This document shows positions 45,095 to 56,563 of a stretch of 64,000 nucleotides of DNA, piece by piece. Position 1 is the first letter of the stretch. Each line of letters starts with the position of its first letter. The notes beneath the pieces were generated by a model. The model saw only the letters and a list, made by a program, of their open reading frames with translations. It did not search any database and was not told the origin of the DNA. The DNA comes from Thereva unica. Lineage: Eukaryota > Arthropoda > Insecta > Diptera > Therevidae. Made by a program: the position numbers and the translations under genes. The stretch is from contig OX465283.1 in assembly GCA_949987705.1 (NCBI GenBank), positions 9,838,207-9,902,206 on the forward strand. Reading direction: 5' to 3'.

Positions 45095-47800
45095 TACGCA
45101 AGCAACCTTGTTAGTTGGAATCGACTTCAATTTGCAGGTGAATAGTACACGTTGATGAAACCGAACTTCTCTGCTGTGTACAAAGACAAACAAGTGCCAG
45201 AACAGAATTTGAACAGGCCAAAATCGAAATTAGTTTCTTAACTTCGATAGGATTTAATCCCTTACTCAACCCAAAAAGGGATGTTAAATCAAGCCAGGAT
45301 TAAATCTCTCCTCCTCATCAACGCTCGCTCTAATATGTCCAGCAGGAAAACTTAATTTCCATAGGGCCAGAGAAGATAATCAACGGACATCATCATACCC
45401 AAAACTAATCCACTAAATCTGAAGAAGGACACAAATTACACAAAAGGCGGCAGGATTAGCTTTCAGTATCCTTGAAAGTACAGTCTTCATAATTTATTAA
45501 CGCTAGTTGCCTTACTGCAAACAGTCCCTCTGACTTGAGGCATTACTCCAGCAAATATTAAACAATCCTCCACAGTCCAAACTTTATCGGGTTGGGCTTC
45601 TCGTGGCTCGCAAGGCATTTCCTCCCCACCCGAAAATAAATTCCTATGAAACATGAACACCAATTGGATGGTGAAAGGAGTGGGCGACGTTTGGGTGGGG
45701 CGGTGGGACTGGCTCAGTCGTAGAAACATGACAGGGTCACTTCCACTGCTGCAGCTAATTATTTGCATACGAACAGGGACGTCGTGTATGTCGGAATCCT
45801 CGAACCCTTTGTGCTGTGGAATCATGCAATCACTCGGCATTCGCCAGGATTTGTGAAACGGCTGCGAGTCACGCTAGAACCCCCGAAAAAAAGACGAATG
45901 ACCCATCCTAGATGGAGCCTCTGCAGGATTTTTTTAGTAATTTTTAATGGCGGCAATTTTTCCGTGATGATGACTCTCTCACATCCGGGGGGCTGTGCTC
46001 GAAAACAACCCTTGATGGGTCGTAATTGTAAACTGTCGCGTGCAATTGTTTCAAGTACATAAGCACCTTCCTTCTCTGCGCCCCCTCGAAACGCCATCCA
46101 CATCCGTTACGTACTTAATGAACTGGTGTAGGCGGAGGTGTTACAACGTTCCCGGCAGGATGGAGCTCACTACAGCCCCCTCGTTGCCTAGATTGTACTA
46201 ATTTCGAGGATAAACACCAGGCGGCGGCTCTCTGCAGCAGGCGCTCTGGTGTCGCTATAGCAGATTATATCCCGATCCTTGTGCTCCTTGGAGCGCCCTT
46301 AAAGTTCTAGTTCATCTGTAATTCAGTGTGAGTTCAAGAATAATCAAAGAGAGTCGGCGAATGCTTGAACTTGTCAGGGGCGTAGGCGCGTTTTGGAGGG
46401 TGGAAGGGGGCGACATAACATGCCGGGGGTGCGCCATTTTCAAAGGATGGGAAATGTCATGTAATCTGGGCTTGAATATATACGATAGGAAGTCACGCAC
46501 CAGGATGGAGGAACGGCAAAGAAAATGTTTCACTCTGAGTGAAAAGCCATGCATGACAATGACTTTGACAGCAGCACGACAACAGCGACTCGTGAGCTAT
46601 ATACAAGCTATCCCTCTTCCGCACCCACACTTCCGCGCCCCGTCCGCCCGCCCGCCACCTTCTGCATCCGGTTCGGCACAAACGGTCGGGGTAGCAATTA
46701 CAAGCTTGGCGCGGCGGTGGGGGGAGGAAATGAAAAATGTATGACCCCAATAGCCGTAATTGGCAGAAATCAGAAACATTGAAGAAAATAGGTTATAAAC
46801 AAAGCTGTGAGCTTCCTGCCTTTAATTAATTTCAAGCTGTTGTACGACACTTGAGGGCGTATATGCCGCTACACAATAGCGATACAATTGAGTTGTTGGT
46901 ATGCTGGATTGGATTGCATGCATCTAAATACTCGATTGGATTTTATCGCGTCACTTTGTACCGACAGGTGTGAATTGATGCGTTATTACCTTAACTAGCT
47001 GCGGGATTATTGTTTTTTGATTGTTTCTTTTGTTTCAGGTATTCTGTGACTATACAAACTATGTGTTTTCATTCGCACATCGCTTCCAGATACTTGCTCG
47101 TAACGAAGCCTCCACTTCAGAAATTAAGGCTATTTCGGAACGGATCTCCAAATTTTTATATTCAAATCCCTAGAGCGAATTATAACGTAGTGTCACCAGT
47201 GCTTTCGGGAAAGACGTTAAGCTTTTCGTCACACCTTTCAGCAACTGGCATCACTGCCTCATCACAGCCTTATCACTTCTTCAGCTATAGCTTATTTGCT
47301 TCTTCCAATCCACTGACTGGGATTTGTGTTGTTGTAGTACGAACGCCAAATCTGTTGCTCTCTGGGTCACCAAGATGATAAGAGAACGCGTTGGTTTATT
47401 TCTCATTCTGCCAAATGTATACAGCCGAGGCCGAAGAGTTGGTTTATTGGGGAATGTATAACCGCGACAAACTGGGGAAGCCGAAAAATGCTGGAAGAGT
47501 CGAGAAGGTGGATTGATGAGCTGGAAAAATTACACTGGTACAGCATATAAAGTATGTACTATAACATATTTTTTTAAGTTACGACACGTGGCCTTTTGTT
47601 AGGAGGGGGGGGGTAGATAGCGCCCTTATGAAGCTAGGCCGCTGATTTGTCCGGGCTCGGTGTGGATTGCCCTCTAAGGCCCACGCAGGGCATTTAAGGC
47701 CTTGCCTCATTCGCGTCACATCATGAGGATTGGCCCCTTTGGGAAACAATCATCTTTACCCGATCCCGAATGGAAAAAAGAGCCCGGTATCGAAAGCTTT
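45095..47800. other. Spacer, likely mostly unique
   Basis: No gene recognised. The 138-codon frame at 46328-46744 overlaps opposing frames and has no domain. A plausible acceptor (TTTCTTTTGTTTCAG, 47024-47038) precedes another frame, but no donor or homology supports an exon. Confidence 0.4.
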
Positions 47801-47804
47801 ATAT

Positions 47805-47921
47805 TTGTAAATGCGAGTGTCGTTTTACCAATGCAGTCCCCCAACAGAGTACTAATGACGTCCAATGCTGCTTGGCCTCTGTAATCGATTTAGAACCGAT
47901 TTACTGAGTATGTTAAATGGC
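47805..47921 (-). mobile_element. 5S rRNA-derived repeat, copy 1
   Basis: On the minus strand: CATACTCAGTAAATCGGTTC, then AAGCAGCATTGG, then TTAGTACTCTGTTGGGGGAC. This follows animal 5S rRNA (CATACC...ATCGGTTCTC...AAGCAGC...GTTAGTACTTAGATGGGGGACC). After GGGGGAC it departs from 5S and continues TGGTAAAACGACACTCGC, as the 52.2-kb copy does. The shared non-5S extension argues for a dispersed 5S-headed element, not two independent pseudogenes. Confidence 0.7.
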
Positions 47922-48423
47922 ACCATTGACGGCTGAAAGACGAAGCAATGCAACAACAAAAACTAAAGCTATGTATGACTAAAACTAAAGCTTCAGGGTA
48001 TTACTTTAAAGCTGTTTAAAAATCTTTCCGAATATCTAAGTATAGTGGATGTGGATTGCCCAACTTCATTTGTAATGAACGAATATGAGTCATATGGCAT
48101 TTAACTTAAATTGACGTAATAAACTTGACGAATGTTCGTCGCAGGTTACGTACGGTGCCTTTAGAATGTAAGATGCCTCTATCTTGCTGCTCATCACGTA
48201 ACATCTGTGGATGTTGTATGGGATTCTCAATATGGTTGCCCGTTATGGTCGACAGCATCCTGGCGATCCGCAGCACTATCAGGAGGTAGCGTGATCTTTG
48301 GTTGCTTTGCTCTTTGCGTCTAATCTTGGCACTCCTCCTCCTCCTAGATACTACCAGTGCAAGGAAGTGCATGGTGACACCTTTCTTCGTGACACACAGC
48401 GGCGTCTGTACATTCCCCACTAG
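47922..48423. other. Spacer
   Basis: No recognisable gene or repeat. The minus-strand frame ending at 48106 has no known motif. Confidence 0.4.
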
Positions 48424-48830
48424 GAACTAGAAGGGCTGCCTCCAGTGCGACCGGAAGTCCGGAAGCTAGGCCCGCAGTTTTGTTAGCCCAACTCGTGTAC
48501 CTTCTGTTGAGTGGTTGTTGGTCGGGTGTGAAGGATGCCTAAAGCCATCCTGTGGAATTTAGAAAGCTTAACATAACAGTAATCTGATCTTCAATGTGGA
48601 GATCTCTTTTAGTCTTCCAAAACGTAACTGCCTAGTGTGCGCAGCCTGGCTTGAGCTAAAGCCGAGCATTCGAACAAGGAATGAACAAGAGTTTCTCTAT
48701 CGTTCGTCTCCCCGCAGCTATGTCAACAGACGTTGAACGGGATGTCAAACTTCGCAGCGTGGTCTCCTGATGATTACCGTCATTCGCGTGATGATTGCCG
48801 ACATTCTCATAAATATGATGGATCTGGTGC
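48424..48830 (-). mobile_element. R1/LOA-group LINE, C-terminal knuckle and 3' end
   Basis: The minus strand encodes GDHAAKFDIPFNVC, a break, then SCGETNDRETLVHSLFECSA (48770-48650). This is the C-terminal zinc-knuckle of LOA/R1 LINEs (T-G-H...H-A...C-R-S-C...E...H-x-L-x-x-C). The downstream DNA (GGCAGTTACGTTTTGGAAGA, TTCCACAGGATGGCTTTAGG, GGTACACGAGTTG) is close to the plus-strand copy at 42.9-43.06 kb. The RT is missing. Confidence 0.8.
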
Positions 48831-51085
48831 TCTGATTAGTCGCTTTTAGCTGTGTACAACTTTCGTTTTTTTTCTTTTTGAGTACTGCTGGCAACGCTCA
48901 GCCTTATTGCCGAACTTTCGATGACACCATCACCATGGTCTGGTCTCTCAGACAATCTATTTGTTCCCGCAACTCCGTGAAGGGGAATGTCGCTGCTGCT
49001 GTTGAAGAGGCTACAATCTCGGGCATCCTCGTTACTTCCTCAATTTTAATGGCCATCGCAGCCAACTTGCTGACATCTTGACTTATGTTGGTGGCCAGGA
49101 TTGCTTGTGTCTGCGGCACAACACCTCTCTTGAAATTCCATCGGAAGCCAACTCCCTTATCTGGTTAAGGAGCTGCGTAGGATTCCGGTTATCCAAGTAG
49201 ATGTGTCTCTAAAGTTTCTGTAGCCTTTTTTGCTCGGAGTCTTGATACGCTAAGGGAATGTGTTTCTTCAGCTCTTCGTACTTGTTCACCGTGAGGATGT
49301 CTGCGTCCAAATTCTACTATCCTGCGTGATGGCGCTCCTACATAATTAAGCTATTAACTGCAAGACCATGCGTCGGGGGAACTCCTATGAAGCCTGTTCT
49401 TTGTTTGGGTGCTACCGCTTCCAGAGCTGGCGTCTGGTATGATTACAACACGTCAGGGTCACCACCTTGTGACGTCGTCCTTCTGCTGTCTCCCGTCGGT
49501 CTTCTATCCTCCTAGTTCCGTCGTCTTCTTATTCACCCTGCCGAGACTGCGACAAGAGCAGGGATGATGTGCAGTTTAGAATTGGCGCAATCCAATACTA
49601 CAATAGTATGCACTATAGATTAGCTAATAGAAAATCGTCTCTATCAAAACCCTTGGAGATACATATCTAGAGCAACCAGACCAAACTCACCAAATCGATT
49701 CCTACTTTGAGATGTGATATTTTATAACAACTCTGCCCAAAATCTTCAAACCTCTCACAAAAACTGAATTTAAGCCACAAATCGTTTTTTGTTACACATT
49801 ATTTACTTCAAACTTATTTTTCTTCAAAAAGAAACACCGAAAAACTTTTACTAGTCTCAAAAATCATAAATATCATCCCAACTGTCAAATGAAACTGTCA
49901 GATCATTAATTGTCAAAGTTTAGCTTCATCCTGGCAATGCCCTCGACTGTAACACAACGAAAAAGTTTAAACTGACATTGTAAGATTTTATTGTCACTCA
50001 GGTGTTTCTAGTTTGGCTGCGTTATGTGAAAAGGACACAAGAAAAATAAATAACTTCGAGATCCTTAAACCTTTTATTGATTGTGTTACTCAACCCTTTC
50101 TGGTCCCTTTGAACCCGAGAGATTAAAGTGGTGCAGCACCGGCCTTACCTCATAGCAAATATTTACTTAGTTTTATTTAAAAACTTTCGTTCAGTTCTTT
50201 TTCTTGATTTTTATGTTCTATTCTCCCCCCTCCCTTTTTTAGTAAAGACTAAGCACAATCTCCTTTGCTACATCGTCCCTAATTCGTTTTGGTATCCTTT
50301 ATCTCAGGTGTCCGCAAAGTTTCTGTTGCAGCAAAAATTTCTCTTACATCGCTATAAAAACTAAAAATAAAAAGTAGCGGAGCAGGGAGGGGGCAAAATG
50401 AACGTACATCCATAAAACTTCTTACTCGTAATATTTTCTACCCAAAGACTTCGCAAAAAATAAACACCGAGAAATTTCCTTCCCATCCATCGTCAATCTT
50501 GATCCTTAAGCTTCAACTTCGTCCTTAGAAAAACTTTCAAATCCGTCCATGTTTGAGCAGTGGCGGCGGCGCCAGCAAGGTTTGCCAATAAATTTAAAAA
50601 AAAAAGAAAACTTAAAACTTTCCAATCGCTTCCGGTAAACGGAAAATTGCTTTAGAGATTTTACCAAGGAAATGAAAGGAAAACTAGTGCAGGACGACGA
50701 CGGTAAACGTGATAAGGCAAACGTTAGAACAAAAAAAAATCCTGGTCACTTCCGCAACCAATGGTCTGTTGGGGGCTATAATTTTTGATTGTGTTAGTGC
50801 ATGCACCAAACGTCATTGAAGGACAAAGCTCAAGTCCCTAGAGTGCAGAACAATTGATGAAACCACATTAGGATTTGGAAGGATTTAAAAATCACTTGAA
50901 AAGATAGAGGAGCAGGACATTTCTTGGAGTTTATAAGGAAGGGTCAAGTTAAATAGCATGGGAACTAAGCCGTCCGTCACAGAGATTGAAACTATGTGAC
51001 TTACCGGTGAGTGAGTTTTGTATTTTCACCGACGAGGTCATCCTTTTTACTGCGCATTTTATCAAACTTGTCAGCCTTAAGGCTA
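48831..51085. other. Spacer
   Basis: No gene recognised. The opposing frames at 48.88-49.12 kb mirror each other and show no domain. Purine/pyrimidine tracts are frequent at 50.2-50.6 kb. Confidence 0.4.
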
Positions 51086-51086
51086 T

Positions 51087-51456
51087 TTCCCATATACGAA
51101 ATTCTGACCAGTCATAGGTCACAACGTTTTGTGACTCGTGCTTGTCATTGATAGTTTTGTGACTATTCTTGTGACTATCAGCTGTTTTGTTATTGCAGGA
51201 ATCCAGTTACGTAAAAGATATTCTAGAGACTTGCTTTTTATGCTCTTGTGACCTACTACTTATGCAGTCACAATTTTGATAGCCGTTGTGACTGCGGATT
51301 TTCGAATTTGTGGCTGCAAAATTAGCACTCAAAATCGCTGTGGCACGCTCATTTCCCTTCGGTGCTGGTTTGACCCATGCCAAATTGTCTGAAGTTGCGA
51401 GTCATCACACCATTGTGATTGCGTTGTGACTTGTGACCGATTTTAGAATACGGGAT
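51087..51456. mobile_element. Candidate MITE with imperfect inverted ends
   Basis: The left end CCCATATACGAAATTCTGAC and then GGTCACAACG pairs with the right end, whose complement reads CCCGTATTCTAAAATCGGTC and then AGTCACAACG. Inside, TGTGACT and AGTCACA words recur in both orientations. The ends are about 70-80% complementary. The target-site duplication is unclear. No coding frame. Confidence 0.5.
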
Positions 51457-52215
51457 TTAGATGCGTTATAATTTCTATCAGTTTTCTTCCAGTTATTAGG
51501 TTGTTTATAGATTTGGAATATGTTTACGTTTTTCCCACAGTTTTTTTCAACGATTTGTCTTAAGTAAACAGCTGATCGGCTGTCGAATGGTATTTCGGAA
51601 GCTTGCTTGACACACAGGCCTAGAATATTTTCAGCGAATGGTTCTGATCTATCCTTTAAGATTGGATTGACTACAAACAGAAAGTAGCGTTATTCCTGTG
51701 TGATTTTTCTAAGATAATTTGCGTCCCTTTCCTGCTCGTGCCCTTCGTCCTTCAGTAGCTCCGTCTTAATACCCTGGCGATGTATAGCTTTTTAGTTTCA
51801 TCAGGGAAGAGCTTGTACTTTGTGATGATAGCACTATAGTCACTTGGCTTTTCGGTGTTACTATACTTAACTTTGCTCTCGTGGGTCTGTCTTAGCAAGT
51901 AATCGTAATAAGGCAGGCTTCCCGCTGGCTTAACCGTTAATAATAGCGCCCCGTTGAAAAATAATTTAGTTGGTTAATTTTCTTAAAACCATAGACGCGC
52001 CTGCAACTAGCACGCATAGCGAACAAATAGGCATGCCGAAAAAATATCTCGCGATAGGCATGCACACTCCCGCCACAGGCATGCCTGCTCCCTCCACAGG
52101 CACGTAAATCTAAAATTTGCTCGCTAGAGGCATGCACCCTACTGCTACAGGCACGAAAACCTAAAAATTCCCCCTACAGGCATGAACATTTATAAATGCA
52201 TCCGTATCGGCATAG
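51457..52215. other. Spacer with short GGCATGC repeats
   Basis: Between 52020 and 52190 the words GGCATGC, CACAGGCATG and CTACAGGCA recur about eight times at 20-50-bp intervals, a loose tandem array. No gene recognised. Confidence 0.5.
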
Positions 52216-52221
52216 CTCGTT

Positions 52222-52336
52222 CCAAACGCGAGTGTTGTTTAACCAGGCGGTCCCCCAGCTAACTACTAACCACGACCAATGCTGCTTGACCCACGAAATT
52301 AAATGAGAGCCGTTCTACTGAGTATGCTATTGGCCC
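52222..52336 (-). mobile_element. 5S rRNA-derived repeat, copy 2
   Basis: On the minus strand: CATACTCAGTAGAACGGCTC, then AATTTCG, AAGCAGCATTGG, GGTTAGTAGTTAGC and GGGGGACCGCCTGGTTAAAC. These are in the order of animal 5S rRNA through GGGGGACCGC, then share with copy 1 a tail (AACACTCGCGTTT where copy 1 has GACACTCGCATTT) that 5S rRNA lacks. Too diverged to be a working 5S gene. Confidence 0.75.
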
Positions 52337-52384
52337 TTTTTATGTTATGGTCACCAAGATAATTCTTTTTTTTTGGTTTTTTAC

Positions 52385-52735
52385 TGTCGACAATGTATTT
52401 TTTTTTTCGTATAGAGTGCAATGTCGAACAGCAGCTTTAGTCGGAAGAGAGTGAATAGAGAGAGAGAAATGAAGGGAGGAACTCATCAACCAAACGATGA
52501 CATTCGCTTGTTGGTGCGGGGAAGGGCTAGGGAAGGATATGACAGAAGGAATCAGGAATGTAAATAGGAAAGAAGAAAGAAGGAAAGTTATGTAGGTGGG
52601 GAAGTGAGAAAGGCGAAGAACCGAGGTGCTGCCGGGATTCGAACCCGGGACCTCTAGTATGGTAGCCAGGCTGAGGAAATAGAAGAAGTATCGTTTGATT
52701 TTGAAACTAACCGAAACGCCGTTATTTATTCTTAC
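52385..52735 (-). mobile_element. tRNA-headed SINE, longest copy
   Basis: On the minus strand, CCCGGGTTCGAATCCCGG (52631-52648) is a perfect T-arm/B box. It is followed by CAGCACCTCGGTTCTTCG, a pyrimidine-rich body (ACCTACATAACTTTCCTTC), and the tail block CTAAAGCTGCTGTTCGACAT, then an A run (near 52400). The A box side is not readable as a tRNA, so the head is diverged. Body blocks are shared with 41.2 kb and body plus tail with 21.8-22.1 kb. Confidence 0.75.
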
Positions 52736-54960
52736 AAAACCAACATTTTTTGTTAATAAAAAAAGAATCCGCTCAACATTAATGGTCGGTCCATCTTGGT
52801 GTTTAATCCAGCTAATTTCATTCATCATTAACAAGGTTCATTTGATTGTATACCAGTATAGACATGCCCCAGCAAATATATATGTATGTATAAAAAAAAG
52901 ATGAAACAGATTGTATCATTTGGGTTTAATAAGGTTTCATTTGCTCTCGAGAGCCCCAATCATCCTATGGCGGTGCTATAATCTAATTCACAAAGAACCG
53001 ACAAAACCCCTTATCTTTTCCACCATGAAGGAGAGTCATGCCCTGAACAAATCTTGATTTAGCAAATGCGCTGTTGAGAAGAGAAAACGATATCACAAAG
53101 AATGGGAAATTCTTTTTATTCTCAAGTAAAATAAAAAAAAAGAAAATAAATCTTGAAACGATGAACATCCTTTCCCGAAGGATGTACGAGAGGATATATA
53201 TACACAGACACAAAAACATACAGAGTTAGATTCCACACAGAACCTGAACCATTCCTGGTCATGAAAATATAAAGTCCAAGTTTCTTGTGATTATGATAAA
53301 TGCGCTCCAACACCTCTGCTACAAAAGAGAGAGGATCTCCTCAACTTCATCTGAACTGTATCAACCCCCCCTGACGGTGTCCCACAACCCACCCAACCCC
53401 CCCCCCCCCCAACCCACCTTCCCTAACAAAAAACTTTCGATTCATTCTGGGAGCACTAAAGGGGATCAAGGCAAGGTGTTGCGTCATTGGCTCGGAGCTG
53501 TTGTATTGGGTTCGCCAGGCTCTTGAAGAATGTCCTTATACGAAAATGCGGTGGGGGTGTTGGATATAACGCTGGGGGGGGGACGAAGTTGATCCCTTTA
53601 GGAAATTGTGCTCCAGGAAAGCAATTAATCATTGTAACCATAACAGTTAGTAACTCTGAGCGGCTCCGCAGACGTTCGGGTGTGCCCTCCCTTAGATACA
53701 CCTATGTATGCCCTTCGTCTACACACACGTGATCCTACATGTAAGTAATTTCGTCCTTACGCTCGTCTATTTTTACAAGGAGTCCCCCACTCCACTCTTT
53801 CCTACCCATCGATATACAAGAATATTTCTACTCACTCAGGTGTACTGGAGCACCTGTACCTGTGTGTTCTAATTTCGGTTCGACTTCAATTAATTTTAAA
53901 TTGGCGAGTTTCAGCGGATTTTTTGCGGTTTTCATAAAATTCATCGCAGTTTTTGCGGACCTATTCCGCGAAATGATGTTTTAATTAAATCCACCTGAAA
54001 TTGGCCGCTGTACCGGAAAGGGTTTTTCCGCTGACACGAAGGATAAAAGTTCCGCTTTCAATCAATTAATTTTGCAGGATAAAATCGTCCTTTTTTTGTG
54101 TGTGTGTAAGCCCCGGCGGTTTTTATTTGTTCGATTGTTTAAACTAAAATTATTCAATATTTGTTGTAATGTTTGTCGTCGCTCTGCAATAATCAATAAA
54201 AACCACGTGAAAACTGGATTTTATCGCAGAAATATCCTTGACAAAATGCATGAATTTATCGAAACCGCTCAGCCGAATTATTTGCGGCTGGATTCGTGCT
54301 GAATTATTTATTTATTTATTATTTTTCTTCTATTCTGATTTACACCACTGCTTCTATTATTAACGCGAAATTCACGCCCGTGTGAATACAACCTGCGATG
54401 TCATACGCGATGTGGCCATATCAATTAATACGTCGAATCCTTGGCGATATATATTTAGGCTGTTATTAGTGGCGGCGGTGTATAAAGTGCGTCAACGAAC
54501 AAATCTATTTATTTTAATGCCATTTAGTAATGTTACAATGTATCACGAATATTTCTCTGCCATTTTGTAAATGAAACGACGAATGCGATTCGTGATATGG
54601 TTTGGTTGGTGTGGTCGCCTGTGTGGCAATTGATTCTGAAATATTCAGTAGTGCACAACCACGTACGATTTCAGTCAGATTAAGGACAGGGTAGCATACG
54701 ACAATGTTGAGCGGGTATATCTCAAAAATGATAAAATACAGGCAGATGTGCACACGGAATGCAAGCTTAATTGGGATATATGAACTTATTGAATATGATT
54801 GGATTTTTTTTTAATTTTGAGATGGTAAAATGCAATTTGTGTGGGTTTTGTTTAATAATTTTTAGTTTTTTTTAATACCTCTATAATTGGATTTTAGGAA
54901 AAAGTAACAAAAATTGTTGCCTCCCAATACCCACAAATTTCTTTTTCTTTTCAAATATAA
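52736..54960. other. Spacer, T-rich, no gene recognised
   Basis: It contains a C run at 53396-53411 and AT-rich frames without motifs. Confidence 0.4.
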
Positions 54961-54969
54961 ATTAAAGGT

Positions 54970-55110
54970 ATATTCCCTAAAAGTATGCAGAGTTTCATAT
55001 AAATAATAATTTTAAAAAATGTGCTCCCAAAAGTATGCACAAAATTGTCGATGTAAATATAGCTAAAGAATATGAGAAGATCACTGGTCCACAGTGACTC
55101 CACGTCGTTA
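54970..55110. repeat. Paired CCTAAAAGTATGCA repeat with GTCCACAG tail
   Basis: CCTAAAAGTATGCA (54976-54989) and CCCAAAAGTATGCA (55026-55039) lie 50 bp apart, followed by GGTCCACAGTGACTCCACGT at 55087. The segment at 3177-3290 has the same order (two motifs 46 bp apart, then GTCCACAGAGACGTT), so both are copies of one small dispersed element. Confidence 0.6.
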
Positions 55111-55116
55111 GGTTAG

Positions 55117-55215
55117 GGGTCGTTCATAAATTAGGTACGTGAGGCGATTTTTGCGATTTTTTTACCCCCTCAAAATGATGAGATTTAGGTTAACACCCTC
55201 CCCCTAATCTTACAA
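55117..55215 (+). mobile_element. MITE end, GGGTCGTTCATAAATTA type
   Basis: GGGTCGTTCATAAATTAGGT, followed by TTTTTTACCCCCTC and CACCCTCCCCCTAA, has the layout of the widespread insect MITE that starts GGGTCGTTCATAAATTACGT. The matching right end was not found, so the copy is truncated. Confidence 0.55.
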
Positions 55216-55919
55216 GAGATTTTTCAGATGTTAAAAATTCTCATACTCCACAAGAATTTTTAAAATGAGCTAAAATTACGCTAAAATTCAGCGAGGGCCC
55301 TTCCTGTAGTTCTATATTCTAATGACGGGTCAGTTGTCTCGTACGCCGCAGCATTCGTCGAGTCGTGCGTTTGGCTGGCCTGTGGCGGCTTAACAATCGA
55401 GAGGCTGCTATGGTACTTTCTGGCGCTCACATAAAAATTTTTGTGTAGGATTTTGCCATATCTTAAGGTCACACACAGGTCGACGACAGGCCATCGCCTG
55501 AAACGTTTCGCCTTGAAGCCAAGTATCACCGTAAAAACCTCCCCGGCACCCAACTGGATTGCAGGCCCCAACCAGTTGACGGGCCAAGAAATCTTTATGT
55601 ATGGGAGCATTTGTCGTCAGTTTATGTCTGAAGATCTGACTTCTATTGAGTCTCAAGCCGTGAATTTACTGCACGATTTCAAACCGTATCCGCTCGAGAC
55701 TGAAAGCAAGGCGCGAAGACCATCCACACTCGAGTTCGCGCTTGCTCGCGGGTGTTCATGATTTTTGGTGATTTTGGAGCCACGAGAATTTCCCATACAT
55801 TTAATTTCTCCGTGACGGCTGCGCATTGTGTCAGCAAATATGGTGGTCCGTGTATTTTAAAGTTTTTTCCAGTCACCAATCTGTTTGTTTCTTTAAAGTT
55901 TTCGTTGAGGTTGTTGCAC
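55216..55919. other. Spacer with long chance frames on both strands
   Basis: The frames at 55281-55761 overlap on opposite strands. The minus-strand one has no recognised domain. It may be old LINE sequence, since a LINE C-terminus follows. Confidence 0.35.
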
Positions 55920-55924
55920 TTGAA

Positions 55925-56150
55925 TTAACAACCTGCTATGCTAAACTGTCGCCTGAGATCAGGAACACCAAGCAGTTCCTCAATGAAAGATGAGCCGAGT
56001 AAGGTCCCTCTTTTCATCGCGAGGGCTGAACATGTACAGAGAAGATGAGAGACAATTTCTTCCTCATCTTCATTACTACTTCTGCATAAGTCGTTGTGGA
56101 GAAGTCCCAATCTTTCGCCGTGCCGGGCCAAAAAGACGGTGGCCAATCAG
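55925..56150 (-). mobile_element. R1/LOA-group LINE, C-terminal zinc knuckle
   Basis: The minus strand reads FLARHGERLGLLHNDLCRSS, then NEDEEEIVSHLLCTCSALAM, then GSSFIEELLGV. This is the LOA/R1 C-terminal knuckle (H-A-x-R-L-G...D-x-C-R-x-C-x-E-x-E-E...H-L-L-C-x-C-P-A-L). The second cysteine of CRSC is serine and the proline of CPAL is serine. The frame is intact over 70 codons but isolated. Confidence 0.85.
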
Positions 56151-56349
56151 CACCTTCACTACATAGCTTATCTCTTTTTTGTTCAGCTGAACAAGATTAT
56201 TTTTACTTTATAAACTATTCACTTATTAAATTACAGAAAATAATAGCATTTTTTTAATAAATTTTGCGGCGACATCTATTATCAAATTTTTTAATTAGGA
56301 ATAGATTGTTCATGTACGTTTTTTTACAAGATATGTATATAAAAACTAT

Positions 56350-56563
56350 GGGTGCTGTCAATAATGCAGATTGCGCAAGCAATTTATTTTGTTGCTTTTG
56401 CACACAAGTCAGAGAATAGTAGTGAAATTGATTTTTTGTTTGTTTTTGGTTAACGAAATTAATAGCAAACCAAAAATGTAAGAAATTTTACTTCTATTCT
56501 CTGACTTGTGTGCACAAGCAACAAAATCAATTGCTTGCGCAACGTGCATTATTGGCAGCACCC
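56350..56563. mobile_element. MITE with ~80-bp terminal inverted repeats
   Basis: The left end GGGTGCTGTCAATAATGC and the complement of the right end GGGTGCTGCCAATAATGC open a near-perfect inverted repeat of about 80 bp that includes TTGCGCAAGCAATT and GCACACAAGTCAGAGAATAG. The total is 214 bp, so the element is almost all stem, with a ~55-bp AT-rich centre. TAT precedes it and TAT follows, a possible 3-bp (or TA) duplication. No coding frame. Confidence 0.9.

Noticed and set aside
46328..46744. 138-codon open frame
   Set aside because: It overlaps opposing frames of similar length, has no recognisable domain, and ends in GC-rich low-complexity sequence; likely chance.
47010..47378. 122-codon frame behind a good splice acceptor
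   Set aside because: No donor, no homology and ordinary composition; the acceptor alone does not make an exon.
52340..52834. 164-codon minus-strand frame, the second longest in the window
   Set aside because: It runs through the body of the tRNA-headed SINE; serine/leucine richness comes from its pyrimidine-rich sequence.
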